Shown in pieces: positions 10,954-23,208 of a DNA stretch of 64,000 bases. The DNA is taken from assembly GCA_014898415.1 (NCBI GenBank), contig RCTD01000002.1:2294001-2358000 (forward strand), read 5' to 3'. The position numbers were made by a program, and so were the translations under genes. Positions within the stretch are counted from its first letter, which is position 1. The number at the start of each line of letters is the position of its first letter. The notes under the pieces are model-generated. The model did not search any database. It was not told where the DNA came from and worked only from the letters and a program-made list of their open reading frames with translations. Source of the stretch: Stromatinia cepivora (Eukaryota; Ascomycota; Leotiomycetes; Helotiales; Sclerotiniaceae).

Positions 10954-13738
10954 TGTGGGAGCGGGGTTGGAATGACAGAATCAATTGAATGACTTGAATA
11001 GGTTTGAAAGTAGGTGAGTATTATTACAATCTTGTATGTATCAATGTAAAATAGAGTCCTTGTTTGAGATACTCGAGAATCAAGGTATTGAAATAAAATG
11101 CAAACAAAGTAACAAAGTTGTCAATTACAATTAAGAACTTGTGGAGAAGGCGAAACTGCTTTGCTCTTGAACCGAAATGCCGACAAAGTCGCTTACCTCA
11201 CCGTATCAACCAATCAGAGATTGTTTTATTCAAATCAAAAAACGGGAAAAAGCGGGTGAGGTTATTCCCGTTAAACTGTAGCCGGGTCCCGATCGATCGT
11301 TTGTATTCAATTCTATTCAATTCAATTCAATTTAATTCAATTAGATTTATTTCCAACATTGAAGAAACTGTGAAATCAATGTAACAAGCCAGATACATAT
11401 GGGCAGTCAATTTATATATTTATATGGGTCTCCATAATCAATTCTCATATTCTTCGAACAGCGGTACTTCGTACGGGTACTGCATACACATACACGGTCC
11501 TTTCTACCGATACATATTGAAAGCATCGAGGGGCTCTACCTAGGTAGTTGAGAGCTTCCACCTCCAGAAGATTCTGATAAGGCTATATTGGTATTTCATG
11601 CCATGTGATCGAGTGTGATTAAAGGATATTATTGGCTGCTTGCATTACGTCAAAGTTTATTCGTATTCGGAAAATCTATGAAATAGCATAGTGGCAGGTT
11701 TTTACTCGATGACGTTTAGATTAATGCCGAACAACAACCCACTTGTGCACTTCTCGCAGGACTCAGAAGCTGCTTCAGAAGTTGCTGGCTAGGCATAAAC
11801 AAGGCACAATCCTTTTTTGCCACATTGCTAAGGATGAGATCCGACTGTCTTAACGATCGAGGCTAGCAAACGAATTACGGCTTTCATCACAACATTCAAC
11901 TCTCTCTGGATTGTCCTTGGCGGCTCGATACATTTCTATACTCTGAACTATCTACTAATTGCGCAAACAGATCTCAATGGCATGAGTACATTCTAGAGAA
12001 TGGAGCTCTCTACCATTTGCCTCAAAATGCGTAGTGGAAATGCGACGATGCAGGTGATGTCCTTCTGTGGCAAATATACATTACTATGTAGAGCAGTGCT
12101 TAGGGAGCTGTTCACGTGCTTGGGTCTTTGGTAGAACATCCAGTGATGAATTGACTATTGCTAATGACAATTTATGGAGTTATTCACACTTTTCATCATC
12201 AATGTCTTCTCTGATACCCAGACAAGCCGCACCCAATGCCAAGTCTTGTGCAAGATGAATGAAGGGTTCTCCCTCGGCCTATATATGGTTGCAAGTAAGG
12301 AATATCTTACAAAGATCTCCCAAGATCTGTGTAAGGACAGACTGGCTGCCTTGATGTTTTGAGCCTAGTTGGTCTCCCAGTGAAGCATCAGAAACCATAC
12401 CTCTTTACCAATTTGGAAGTTTGTTGGACATCTATCATTCCTTTAAAATTCATTGGGCATCATGGGATTTTTTGGGTGTGTTATCTTCATGGCAGTGTGA
12501 TGGGGGAACAATGAAGACTACTGCTGAGGACTGCATACTTCGAACCGTCTATTCATCATTCCTCGTTCCCATGAGAATATCAGGAACCGAACAAATTAAG
12601 CGATTTTCAACAATATAAGTTGGAAACTCCGTAAATTCCTGATTAAGGAAGGTATTTTGGAACGGAGTTATTTTCACATGCAAGAGGTATCGTTATTGTG
12701 AAAAGGAATATGGCCATGTACTCTTACCTGCCCCTCCTAGCCCCAATACTTTAATGGACAACAGTACAAGTATGTAAAACCGACAACAAGATCTTTGAGA
12801 GAAGGCAATTTCCGCTGTGCACAGGTTCTGTGTGGCTGTAAATACCTTTTTTGTTTCACAGAAGAGTTAATAGACCTGGAAATTTCAACGACCATTCTTT
12901 ACCTATATTCGCTAATCTCCAGTCCAGACAAACAGTGTTTCGCAATTTCAAAGTCGCTCCATGAGTTTTCCATTTCCCTTTAAGACCGATGGTATTTGAG
13001 GCTGAATTAAGATGCCTTTCAAACTCTACTAGGAATCGGAGATAAATTTCATCTACACATGGCAAGCATGGAAGTGGCTTACCCCAGTGAAATATAATTA
13101 CCACTACAGAACAGTTAAGTCTGACAGTCTGACATCAAGTTCAATCTCAAAATACATTTTAATCTGACCAGGACCCCAATCCAAGAAATAGTACTCAGCC
13201 CTCGGATTGGTCTTGGCTCAATTTCATGTCAGCTGATGTTACATTTACATCCAAAAGGAGATACACACCAGAAGAAGCGAACGTGATTTTTCCAGGAATA
13301 TCATCCTCATCCTTTGAAATGATGCCCAGTAAGATTCGAAATTACGTCAACAGCACGTGAAACACATGTAGGGAGCAGCTTCACTATCAAGACTATGTTT
13401 AGCAGGATCATGTCTCCTGTTATTTCAGGAGCGCACAATTTTGCTCACTCCTCCCTATATACTGAGCCACCATGCCGAGCATGAATCGAAACTCGTTCGT
13501 AAGATCCTCTCGGGCTGATTTTCTGCCAATGCTTTATGCTTTATGCTTCATCCAATCTCTATATATTCGGAGTGTCCCCCGCCTGGGGATGTTTTTCTTG
13601 CATCATCATATATGGAGTTTCTGCATCTCCAGTTTTGATCTTTTTTGAAAGCTCTACAGCTTATCGCCGTTCCTTATTTTCAGGCTTAGTCCTACCCACA
13701 TTCCTTTTTATTTCAAATTCATACATATACTTGCAAAA
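10954..13738. other. Long intergenic region, SDHB promoter side
   Basis: The SDHB leader and promoter occupy the first few hundred bases. An ATTCA-type microsatellite lies at 11304-11342. Several 60-125-codon ORFs (12067, 12421, 12795, 13536) show no domain character and no splice-linked partners. C/T-rich sequence at 13520-13735 is probably the promoter and leader of the secreted-protein gene. Confidence 0.45.
11304..11342. repeat. Pentanucleotide microsatellite (ATTCA)n, imperfect
   Basis: About seven to eight tandem ATTCA/ATTTA units with single-base variants, in non-coding DNA upstream of SDHB. Confidence 0.85.
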
Positions 13739-14403
13739 ATGCATTATTCCTATGCTTTGTCAGCTCTCGCTGCTCTCGCCTCGACGGCATCTGCTTCACT
13801 TACAATCAACAATTGGTAAGTTTCTTTACCTCAATAACATCGGGAGGCCCATTAACAAGAGTCAGGTGCTCGCAAGATGTATACATATACAAGTCAAACA
13901 ACGGAGGCTGTAATGTTGGTACCAACGGAGCTTGTTCCACCGCTTCGAATGCCAGCCCATGGCACATCAAAGCTGGCAACGGAGCTAGTAGCACACTCAC
14001 GCTCCCTTGGGACACCGATGGGCATGGAACATCGATAAAGATTGCCAAGACGTCCAACTGGAAAACGACCCCTTCCATTCTTCAACTCGAATATTCCTGG
14101 ACAACTGGCCAATACTCTGGTCTTTACTGGGACCTCAGTGATTTGGATGGCTCCGGAGCCGGATTAGTGGGAACTCCTTTCATGAAAGATAATGTGAAAG
14201 TCACTCCTACTGGTACTGGCAGTGGATCAGGAACGTGCGTGAAGTTGAAGTGCCCTTCAGGTGCACTATGCAAGGATGCGTACAACACTCCGGACCAAAA
14301 AGCTACCCGTTCCTGTCCATTGACCACCGGCACCATGTGGTTGGATTTGTGTGAGCCAGCGGGACGCTTCAATAGCAGGAGAGAAATCGGCTTTGAGGCA
14401 TAG
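13739..14403 (+). CDS. Small secreted cysteine-containing protein, BYS1/thaumatin-like
   Basis: Exon 1 13739-13815, a 50-nt intron (GTAAGT to TCAG) and exon 2 13866-14403 give a phase-consistent 204-residue protein. The N-terminus is a signal peptide (MHYSYALSALAALASTASAS), with cleavage likely after residue 19. The mature part begins LTINNWCSQDVYIYKSNNG and contains SIKIAKTS and LYWDLSDLDG. This pattern fits the BYS1 family of secreted fungal proteins, which share a thaumatin-like beta-sandwich (X-V-x-N-x-C ... W-Y-D-L-S-x-v). Mature cysteines number about eight. No transmembrane or GPI signal is seen. Function in this family is poorly known; secretion and size make it an effector candidate. 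The family call is moderate, the secretion call strong. Confidence 0.75.
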
Positions 14404-15318
14404 AGGTTGTTTAGGGTGAAGTAAGGATTGGGGGATAGTATCAACACGCTTGTGGTCGTGCTTGGTTAGAAGAAAACTTGCCTGGTTGCTGGAGTTTTCT
14501 TTTCATATATTCATGTTTTGTTTTGGGGCGGAGAAGAGTGCAGGTGCGCTTGTATTATATAATGCCGAGGGCTATTCTATCTTATATGTTCCATGTACAA
14601 CTTTATTCAAATACCAAGGGGGCGTTGAGGGAGCAAGGCAAATGATACCCTTTTCTTTGCCTTGAATTTATTCATTTCATCATAAGTATCCTTGAATCGC
14701 AACTGAAAAATGAACTCATCCGGATTGCGTAAATTCCTCCAAAGGTGTCATTGACGGAGAGAAAATACCACGTTTACGTTTCCATCCGGCTTTCGCAGTC
14801 CTAAAATACTCCCACAATTGTGCCCCCATGTGGCGCAGGGCAGAATTGTCAGACGAACCCCTGGTTTGAGTTTAAGACGTTGGTTATAACCTTCCCACTA
14901 AAGATTTATGTTTTTGATAAAGTATTAGTAAAGGTTGGTTGTTATGAAACTTGGCTTTTGTAATTATTTTGCCTCCAAAGTATTTCTTGATACTCTAGTA
15001 AACTGTCCCGTACATATCGGATAAGCCCTTATGCGGCTGCTCGATGATTGGCTGGGCTCAGACTCTCCACACTACATCTCCCCGACTTTCGATGCCGATG
15101 TTCTCTCCCCAAAAAAGATATTAATCAATCAATGAATGGGGTAAGTTTTGCTGTAGGTTAAATATTTTCATTTTGTTTCAATATTATTCTTTTCTATTCT
15201 TACAGTATTTCATATACACTTTCTCTGTAATTTAAATAGGGACCTTTCCAATTGACATCAAATCGACAACAAACAACTACCCGTCTATCCTAATCTCCCC
15301 TCACACCCACTAGTCAAC
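14404..15318. other. Intergenic between secreted protein and thiolase genes
   Basis: No gene seen. The last 100 bases before 15319 are C/A-rich, typical of a fungal 5' leader. Confidence 0.5.
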
Positions 15319-16581
15319 ATGTCAACTGGACCTCTCCGCCGAGGGCTCTCCCAGATCCTAAAAAAAGACCCCTCAGACATCGTCATCCTCTCCTCCCTCC
15401 GCACCCCCATAACCCGCTCCTACAAAGGTCAACTCTCCTCCGCCTACCCAGAACAACTCCTACACAGCGTACTCAAAGCGACACTCTCCGCCAATCCCTC
15501 CCTCGACCCCTCTCTCATAGACGACGTATGTACCGGGGTTGTGCTCTCCGAACTCGGCGGTTCTAAAGCCGGCCGTATGGCCATGAACCACGCTGGGTAC
15601 GATACGCGAACGGCGTTTTCTACGACCAATCGCGCGTGCAGTTCGGGATTACAGGCTATTACCAATATTGCGAATGCGATTGCGATGGGGGGGATTAATA
15701 TCGGGGTTGGTGGGGGAATGGAAAGTATGACGCGGAATTATGGGTCGAAGGCTATTCCGGTGGATTTGTGGCCGGAGCTGAAGGATGCGGAGAGAGATAC
15801 GAGGGATTGCATTATGCCGATGGGGATTACGAGTGAGAATGTGGCGAGTAGGTATGGAGTTGGTAGAGAGGAGCAAGATAGGTTAGCGGTGGAGAGTCAT
15901 CGACGAGCGGCGGAGGCACAGGAGAAGGGGTGGTTTGATGCGGAGATTATACCAGTTACGACGATGTGGCAGGAGACGGGGAAAGGGGGGGTGAAAGTGG
16001 GAGAACCGAGGGAAGTGACTGTTACGAAAGATGATGGGATTAGAAAAGGTGCTACGTTAGAAAGTATGCAGAAGTTAAAACCTGCGTTCAAGGAAGATGG
16101 TACGTCGACTGCGGGGAACTCGTCGCAGATTTCAGATGGAGCGGCTGCTACATTGATGATGCGCCGGAGTACAGCTACCTCTCTTGGATTATCCTCTTCT
16201 ATTATTGGGAAATGGGCCGGTACGGCAATAGCAGGATGCCGACCAGATGAAATGGGAATTGGACCCGCGCTCGCGATTCCAAAGTTGATGGAGCAAGCGG
16301 GTATTCAAACGGAAGAGGTAAATGTGTGGGAGATTAATGAGGCGTTTGCTAGTCAGGCGATTTATTGTGTGAGGGAATTGGGATTGATGGGTGCATATGA
16401 GAAGGGTGATGTTAATCCAAAGGGAGGAGCCATTGCGTTGGGTCATCCATTGGGTGCTACAGGAGCGAGAATGGTGGCGGGATTGTTAGCGGAGTTGGGG
16501 AGGAGAGAGGAACAGGTAGGTGTTGTTAGTATGTGTATTGGAACGGGAATGGGAATGGCAGGATTGTTTGTTAGGGAGTAA
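15319..16581 (+). CDS. 3-ketoacyl-CoA thiolase / acetyl-CoA C-acyltransferase
   Basis: A thiolase that cleaves 3-ketoacyl-CoA with CoA in the last step of beta-oxidation. It is a single intronless 420-codon frame, the usual length. The nucleophile lies in NRACSSGLQAI (C107); most relatives have Q rather than A before this Cys. NEAFASQ starts at N340, GHPLGATGARM gives H376, and the second cysteine is in MCIGTGMGMAG (C406), so the catalytic residues are all present. The N-terminus (RRGLSQIL) is arranged like the PTS2 region of peroxisomal thiolases but does not match R-L/V/I-x5-H/Q-L/A, and the C-terminus (VRE) is no PTS1, so peroxisomal import is uncertain. Codon use shifts from C-rich in the first 100 codons to G-rich later. 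Confidence 0.93.
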   Translation: MSTGPLRRGLSQILKKDPSDIVILSSLRTPITRSYKGQLSSAYPEQLLHSVLKATLSANPSLDPSLIDDVCTGVVLSELGGSKAGRMAMNHAGYDTRTAFSTTNRACSSGLQAITNIANAIAMGGINIGVGGGMESMTRNYGSKAIPVDLWPELKDAERDTRDCIMPMGITSENVASRYGVGREEQDRLAVESHRRAAEAQEKGWFDAEIIPVTTMWQETGKGGVKVGEPREVTVTKDDGIRKGATLESMQKLKPAFKEDGTSTAGNSSQISDGAAATLMMRRSTATSLGLSSSIIGKWAGTAIAGCRPDEMGIGPALAIPKLMEQAGIQTEEVNVWEINEAFASQAIYCVRELGLMGAYEKGDVNPKGGAIALGHPLGATGARMVAGLLAELGRREEQVGVVSMCIGTGMGMAGLFVRE

Positions 16582-16659
16582 GTAAACTACATGGAAAAAG
16601 AAGGCGAAATCTTGTATAAGATATGGGTTTTCACGCGATAGAAATGAATCGTACGCCAA

Positions 16660-17140
16660 CTTTGAAATGTACCTTATGTGTTTGTTGATTTTCGATGTCT
16701 GAACTGAAACTCGACAATCAAATAGTCTCTCGGGCTTCAAAGCCTCGTGATGCTTTTCAATGTTCTACTTCAGACTTGACAATCAGGACTTCAAAATCTC
16801 ACAGAGCTTTTCAATGTCCGGATTCAAATACGACAAATTGAATGGTCTCTTAAACTTCAAATACTAATAATCTCTCAAGACTCAAGCACTTCAGGACACT
16901 TTCGTTGTCCCAATTCAGGTTCGGCAATGGAATAGTCTCATGGATTTCAAGGAATCTATGATCAGGACCTTGATGCTTATGATGCTTTTTGCTTTTCGTT
17001 GTCCCAACTTAGATTCGATAATGGAATAGTCTTATAAATTTTAAATAGTCTTTGATCAGGGTTTTATAACTCTATAATACTGCCTACAATGTTCTCATTG
17101 TCTAAATCTACACTCAATAATCAATAGCCTCTCTTTCTTG
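16660..17140. repeat. Degenerate tandem repeat array between thiolase and RSA4
   Basis: About five or six diverged copies of an 80-100-bp unit. Recurrent anchors are TTTTCRWTGTCC/T, followed by a TTCRRRTTCGRCAAT block, then ATAGTCTC/T and a TTCAA tail; well-preserved copies start near 16790, 16905 and 16995. No ORF crosses it. It lies in the shared 3' region of two convergent genes. Confidence 0.6.
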
Positions 17141-17217
17141 TGTTTTGATATGAGATAGGTCACTTAAGCGCATAAGAATCATGACTAGATTTAACGATAT
17201 TTTCATTTGTTGCACAT

Positions 17218-19151
17218 CTAGTGTCTCCAAATACGAACCGCCTTGTCCTTCCCACCACTTCCCACTTTTTGCCCGTCAGGGCTCCAGTCTACGGCATATA
17301 CTTCGTCTTTGTGGCCAGGCAAATCTATGATTGATTATGTTAGTAAGTACTGGGTAAGTCTGAAAAGCATTTCATTGCCAAATTCGAATTGGGATATTGC
17401 AAATATATGAATGTCGAATCTCAATTGGGATGTTGAGATCATATGAATGTCAAATCTCAAATTAGGATATGGAAATCATGTAAATATCAAATCCCAACCG
17501 GGAAATTGAAAGTATATGAATATCAATTCTCAGATGGGACATTGAAAGCATAGAAATGCCAAATCCCAGTTAGAACATTAAAAAGCATATGATTGTCCAG
17601 ATTTCAATTGAGACACTGAAAATTGCTAAGAGAATGTACATACCTTCAGCTAGTTTGTGCGTTCTCATGTCCCATACCTTCAACGTAGTATCTTTGCTTG
17701 CTGTCACCAACAATCTCGAATCCGGACTAAAAGCACACTGATAGACTGGGGCTACATGGCCTCTCAATGTATTTATGAATTTTCCATCGCGGGCGTTCCA
17801 GATTTTCGTATGGTTGTCGAAACCAGATGACGCGATAAGTAGTCCATCGGGGGAGAACGTTACATGGTTGACTTGTTTTTGATGACCCAACATTCGTGCT
17901 ACGGGTTTTGTTTGCTTGGCTGGTTCCCAGAGATACATGGTGAAGTCGTCGCTGGCTGAGACGAGGCGTTCCACGATCTCGCCTTGAATTTTGGAGGCTT
18001 TGAGAAAACGTTCGTTGGCCTTTTTGACCTTTTCTTCGTCAGTCGCCGGGACCTTGCCATTGTGGTCGTGATACGCTGTTCGCATGACAAAGTCTGTGGA
18101 TAACGCGAGATGGTTGACCCAATGCGCGTGAGCATTAAGGGAGTGCGCGAGAGTTCCGTCTTTGGCATTCCACACTTTGATGGTTTTGTCGTGAGATCCG
18201 GTATATATGAATCCAGTTCCTCCCCACTTGACACACGACACTGTGCCTTTATGTCCACTTAGAACCAATTCGATTTTCTGTTGATTAGTCGACCATACTC
18301 TAACAGTGGCGTCTTTAGAAGCTGAAGCCAGTCTAGGCTCTCCAGGTTTCTGAACATGATACGGTTCCCATGCCAGACTCGTAACCCATTTTGTGTGGCC
18401 CTTCATCGGGTTGCATAATTGCTTCCCAGTCTTAGGATCCCACATCCTGACAGTATTATCCATACTTCCTGTCGCGATTCTCGACTCGTCTGGTGACCAA
18501 CTAACAGTCAAAACCCAACTTGTATGCCCCTTTAGAGTGTGTACAGGAGTTCCTGTATCACAATCCCATATACGCGCAGTATTGTCTCCACTGCCACTGA
18601 CCATTCTTGAGGAGGATCTGGGAGAAAACTGAGTAGCTAGAATAGCCTCGCCATGACCGGGAATCGTAGAAGCACACCTCGAGACTACCCGAACTTTGAA
18701 TACTGCTTGTGGTGCTGCTGAAATATTAAGTGTCTCTTCCGTACTTATCAATCCTGGTGTTATTAAGGTTTTGTAGATATTTGTTGGATATGTGGTGGTG
18801 ATCTTCTCTGCGGTCTTCTTATCAGGCACAGGTAAGGTAAAGCGGTATGGTATATAGTCGGATGAGTCCTTGAAAATGATTAGCTTTGAAAGTATGCAGG
18901 ATCTTTTGGTAAGGTAGACTGACATGCCCCAACAGGGTATTTAGTAATAGCTCCAGGTTTTTAGGGTCTGCATTGGCGACGGGTACGAGAACTGGACCAT
19001 TGCCAACAGGGAGGCCTGTAGTTTCATCAAAGAATTGTATCCGAAGGCTTCCAGCGTCACTAGGTATTTCCTCAATGTCTTGTTGTGCTCTTGATCTCTC
19101 TAAAGCATCAGTCCTCTGCCTTTTGCTTGGGGGTGGAAGAACGGTCGACAT
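17218..19151 (-). CDS. RSA4: Ribosome assembly WD40 protein Notchless homologue
   Basis: Rsa4/Nle1 sits on nuclear pre-60S particles and binds the MIDAS domain of the AAA ATPase Rea1/Midasin, which pulls it off to drive maturation. Exons 19151-18924, 18868-17644 and 17324-17218 are phase-consistent and give 519 residues, the family's usual size. The N-terminal NLE domain covers about residues 30-110 (RIQFFDETTGLPVG ... LLLNTLLGH joined to DSSDYIPYRF). Eight WD repeats follow, with HTLKGHTSWVLTVSWSPDE and several IWD/VWN ends; the last repeat is completed by exon 3 (PGHKDEVYAVDWSPDG, ending RIWRH). Intron 1 is 55 nt; intron 2 is unusually long (319 nt) and full of short repeats. It is divergent from MSH4. 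Confidence 0.96.
17350..17630. repeat. Minisatellite inside RSA4 intron 2
   Basis: Six to seven imperfect copies of a roughly 36-bp unit of the form AAGCATATGAATGTCAAATC followed by TCAATTGGGATATTG. The array fills nearly all of the 319-nt intron, leaving only the splice signals unique. Confidence 0.75.
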
Positions 19152-19985
19152 GATTGAGGAATGTCAATGTACAAGTTTTATTTAGAGATAGAAATTGGAC
19201 AATGAGTCGCGATGCCTTTTTAAGAAATTATTTGGCTGTTATAAAAATTTCGGGAAGTAGAGTATGTAGTAAGTAAAGAGTGGTCTTTTGCGATGGGATG
19301 GGTCTTTTTGGAGATCAGGGATTATTATTTCTTTCTTATAGCTTGACAGAAATTTTTGCGGGGTTTGCTATCGATAGAGATCTGATTAGTCATTTAGTCA
19401 GCGGGGCCAATCATCAAAGGGAAATCGGAAAAGGGTAGCGTTTACTTGTTATCTGTTATCCCCAGGCTCTAGCATGTGATCATTATGATGCCTCGACGGG
19501 TCCGTGCATTTTACTCCGCATTTCCCGCATTTCAAATGTCCATACCAGCTATCCAAATCCATGCTATAATACCTTCTTCTATCATACTATCTAGAAAACA
19601 TTAGATGATAACCAAATTATATATCGTCATGTTTTTATGTCCCATATTCTTCCATATCATAGATCTTCATAAAGCATCAAACGATAACCAAATTCCACTT
19701 CTTCATGTTCATGTTCATGTTCATATGGCCTCCTCTTTACTTCATTAATTTCCCCATGATAACCTTACCAGGCGATCGATAATCAAATTCTTCATCTTCA
19801 TCTTAAAATTCTTCTCTGTCTTCATCCCAATCCATTTCACCTGATGATTTCCATCAATAGGAGAGAATTGAATATTTTTCTTTAGATTCAAGCAATCCAT
19901 CGATCTTGTTACACGAACTAACACTTTAGCTGTTAACTTGTGGTTTCACTTGCAGATTTGAGATTACACTGGTCTGCGCTTGATA
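19152..19985. promoter_or_regulatory. Divergent promoter region of RSA4 and MSH4
   Basis: 834 bp between the two start codons with no gene. It contains a short TTCATG run (about 19698-19724) and C/T-rich stretches near the MSH4 side. No specific factor site could be assigned with confidence. Confidence 0.5.
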
Positions 19986-22900
19986 ATGAGGATGGCATCA
20001 TTATCGAGGCCCTCTACTTCCTATAGCACTACTTCTGCATCATATCAGTATGGGTATACCGATTCTAATTCCTATTCCTTGCCCCCACATGGTCGTCGTT
20101 CAAGTACAGCTCGTCCTGGTACATCTCGACCAAGCACTGGGCGTAGGTCACGAGAAAGTTCCATTCTTGGAGGCGAGTCTCAGCACATTATTTGTGCTGT
20201 TAGTGAAGGACGTGGAGTATCTCCGACTGTTGGGTTAGCGCTTGTCAATATCTCAACTGGCGAAGCAGTCCTCAGTCAGATCTGCGACAATCAATTCTAT
20301 GTCAAAACTCTTCACAAGTTACAAGTCTTCGAACCTACCCAGATCTTGATTGTGTCTACTTCCGGACCTCCTAACCCTAAATCTAAGATGTATCAAATTG
20401 TGGAAGAGAATATACTGGGAGCCAGGATCATCACAGTGGATCGTCGTTATTGGTCCGAAACGTCCGGTATTGAATATATTCAACAGTTGGCGTTCAAGGA
20501 AGATCTCGAGGCAATCAAAGTCGCTATAGGAGGCAACTACTTTTCGGTGTGCTGCTTTTGTGCGGTAAGCCTTGCCAGCAGCACCCCCCTTTGTGACATT
20601 TACTTTACTAACATGTGCTTTATGCGTAGGCTTTGAAATATATTGATATGAGCTTATCCCTTACTTTTGCATTTCATTCTCTTCGAGTTAAATATCAGCC
20701 CTCAGAGGATTCTATGATGATAGATCTTGCTACCATTCAATCACTTGAACTAATCCAGAATCTGCAGAATGCCAAGTCAAAAGATTGTTTATTTGGACTC
20801 ATGAACGAGACACTGACACCAATGGGATCACGGCTCTTGAGAAGCAATATTTTACAGCCTTCGACTCGGTCAAATTTACTAGCTGCTCGCTACGACGCGT
20901 TGGCTGAGTTTTCGGAAAATGAGGACATGTTCTTACAGACTAGGCAAGGTTGGTCCAATACCCTTATTGTTATGTGCTTTCGTCATCGAAATTTTTTTAT
21001 CCCTTTTCATGTTGACGCGTAATCTAATTTACTCCCATACTTCGTTCCTTACTAACCAGGTTACAGCTCTGAAGTCGATTCCTGACATTGAAAAGCTACT
21101 TACTTGCGTACGTGTTCGGATCCATTTCTTTTTACACTACTGTCTCCTGACATCTTGTAGCTTATCATTATCCCAACTGTCCCAGGTATCTGGAACTCGG
21201 AGCAAGATATAAACAACATTCTGATGCTAAAATCCTTTGCGCAATCTATTGGCCCGGTTTTTGAAAGCCTATCGGGTGCTCGATCAGAGCTATTAGTTGA
21301 GATTCGCAACAACTGTCGTCCTGAAGTTGTCAACTCCACAATTCAGCTTATCAACGAGGTCATAAACGAAGATGTTACATATCAGAAGACTCCTCTAGAT
21401 TTAAGGAATCAACGGACATATGCTGTGAAGGCAGGGGTAAGTGGCTTCTTGGATGTAGCACGTCAAACTTTTAAAGAGGCGACCGAAGATGTCCATCAGC
21501 ATGTGACAGAAGTTCATCGTATGCTCGCCTTCTTCAATTTATTGCATTTTACTCACGCTAGCGGCAGAGAGACATGAAATTCAAGGCGAAACTAGATTCG
21601 ATAATCTCCGAAAATACTATCTTCGATATTCCGAAAACGAATTTGAGGGCCGAAGCATACCGGATATACTTATCAACCGGTTTCGCAGAAAAGGTTATGT
21701 CGAATGCCAGACTCTAGATTTGATAAAATTCAACCAGAAAATCGAAGACTCTCACATAGAAGTCATTTTGGGCAGCGACAAAACCATTCAAGGACTTCTC
21801 GAAAATGTGCGAAGCGAAATACCTAACCTCTTTAAAGTTTGCGAGAGTATCGCCATGCTCGATATGATCGCATCCTTCGGGAAATTAGTCACGAGCCAGG
21901 AATCCTATGTCAGGCCGGAGATCACTGAATGCATTGCTATCAAGTCTGGCCGCCATCCAATTCGAGACAAGGTCCGTGTGGTTCGTTACATATCGACTAT
22001 AAATACTAATCCGCGTCTCCCTTAGGTACCATCACATAAATTCGTACCCAATGATTATTATGCAACGCAACAATCTCGTTTCCAGGTAATTACCGGGTGT
22101 AACATGAGCGGCAAAAGTACGTACATACGAGGAATTGCTCTTATGAGTGTGATGGCGCAAGTGGGTTGCTTTGTACCAGCAAGCTACGCTTCTTTTCCAA
22201 TAATTCATCAACTCTTCGCTCGCGTGTCAATGGACGATAGTATTGAGGCAAATGTTTCTACTTTCGCTTCAGAAATGAGGGAAACAGCATTTATACTTAG
22301 GTGTTTCAAATTATTTCTCGTGTCTCGAGTTTTACTGATCAGTGGTTATAGGAATATTGATGAGAGAAGCCTTGCTATAATTGATGAACTTGGTCGTGGG
22401 ACCAGTACAAGGGACGGCCTAGCGATTGCTTTAAGCATCGCAGAAGCATTGTCACAGACTCGAGCAGTCATCTGGTTTGCCACCCATTTCAAAGAGCTTG
22501 GTATGTGGTGATGTCCGATCTCCGTCTCATGAATATGCCTGCTGACATCAAGAAGCACAAATCATGTCTGAGCGTCCTGGCGTTGAAGTTTACCATTTGT
22601 CAGTCGACATGAGTGATCCGAATACCATGACAATGCTCTATAGACTTAGTCAGGGCTGTGTTAAAGAACAACACTATGGTCTTGCTCTAGCCCGTGTGGT
22701 TGATTTGCCTCCAAGGGTTCTCGCAGTGGCTGAGGAAGTCTCGAAGACTCTCATTGCTCAAACCGCTGCGAAGAAGCAGAGTTCTTGGACTATGGCGGTT
22801 AATAAAAGGAGGAAGCTTCTTCTTACCTTGAAGGAGAATCTCGAGCAGCTCCGTAATAGTCCCATGGATGATCAGACATTGCTAGAATGGATTGTAAAGA

Positions 22901-23208
22901 TGCGAAAGGAATTTTCCATTTGTATGGAAAAGATAGAGAATGGACTGGCCGATAGCGATTCGCAAGTTTCAGACGATGAAGGCATAAATGCAGGAAGCGA
23001 AAATATTTTCAGTGGTGAGCCGAGAAGCGAAGAGACATCGGTGAGCGACGGGTACTTGAAAATGGTGAGTTCACAAATTACATAGCTTCAAGAACTGCTC
23101 TGTATTTATCGCTCAGAACATAACATTGTGCAATATTGGTTCAATTAGAAAAATCTGGCAGATCTTTCTCAAGGCCGACCGCAACAGCGGAATCAGCAAG
23201 TAGTGTAA
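19986..23208 (+). CDS. MSH4: MutS homologue 4, meiosis-specific
   Basis: Msh4 pairs with Msh5 as a sliding clamp that stabilises recombination intermediates and promotes crossovers in meiosis. Nine exons join in phase to 899 residues: 19986-20564, 20630-20948, 21067-21107, 21161-21518, 21562-21971, 22026-22300, 22352-22500, 22556-23064 and 23149-23208. Introns are 43-118 nt. The core/lever part includes LKYIDMSLSLTFAFHSLRVK. Walker A is GCNMSGKS (593-600). The ABC signature region is STFASEMRETAFIL, Walker B is LAIIDELGRGTSTRDG, and then comes FATHFKELAQI. There is no mismatch-recognition domain I, as expected for Msh4. The disordered, Ser-rich first 60 residues may vary. The start at 19986 was preferred over the next ATG at 19992. 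Confidence 0.95.

Noticed and set aside
17350..17630. Regularly spaced repeats considered as a CRISPR array
   Set aside because: Units are contiguous and degenerate with no spacers, sit in an intron of a eukaryotic gene, and there are no cas genes.
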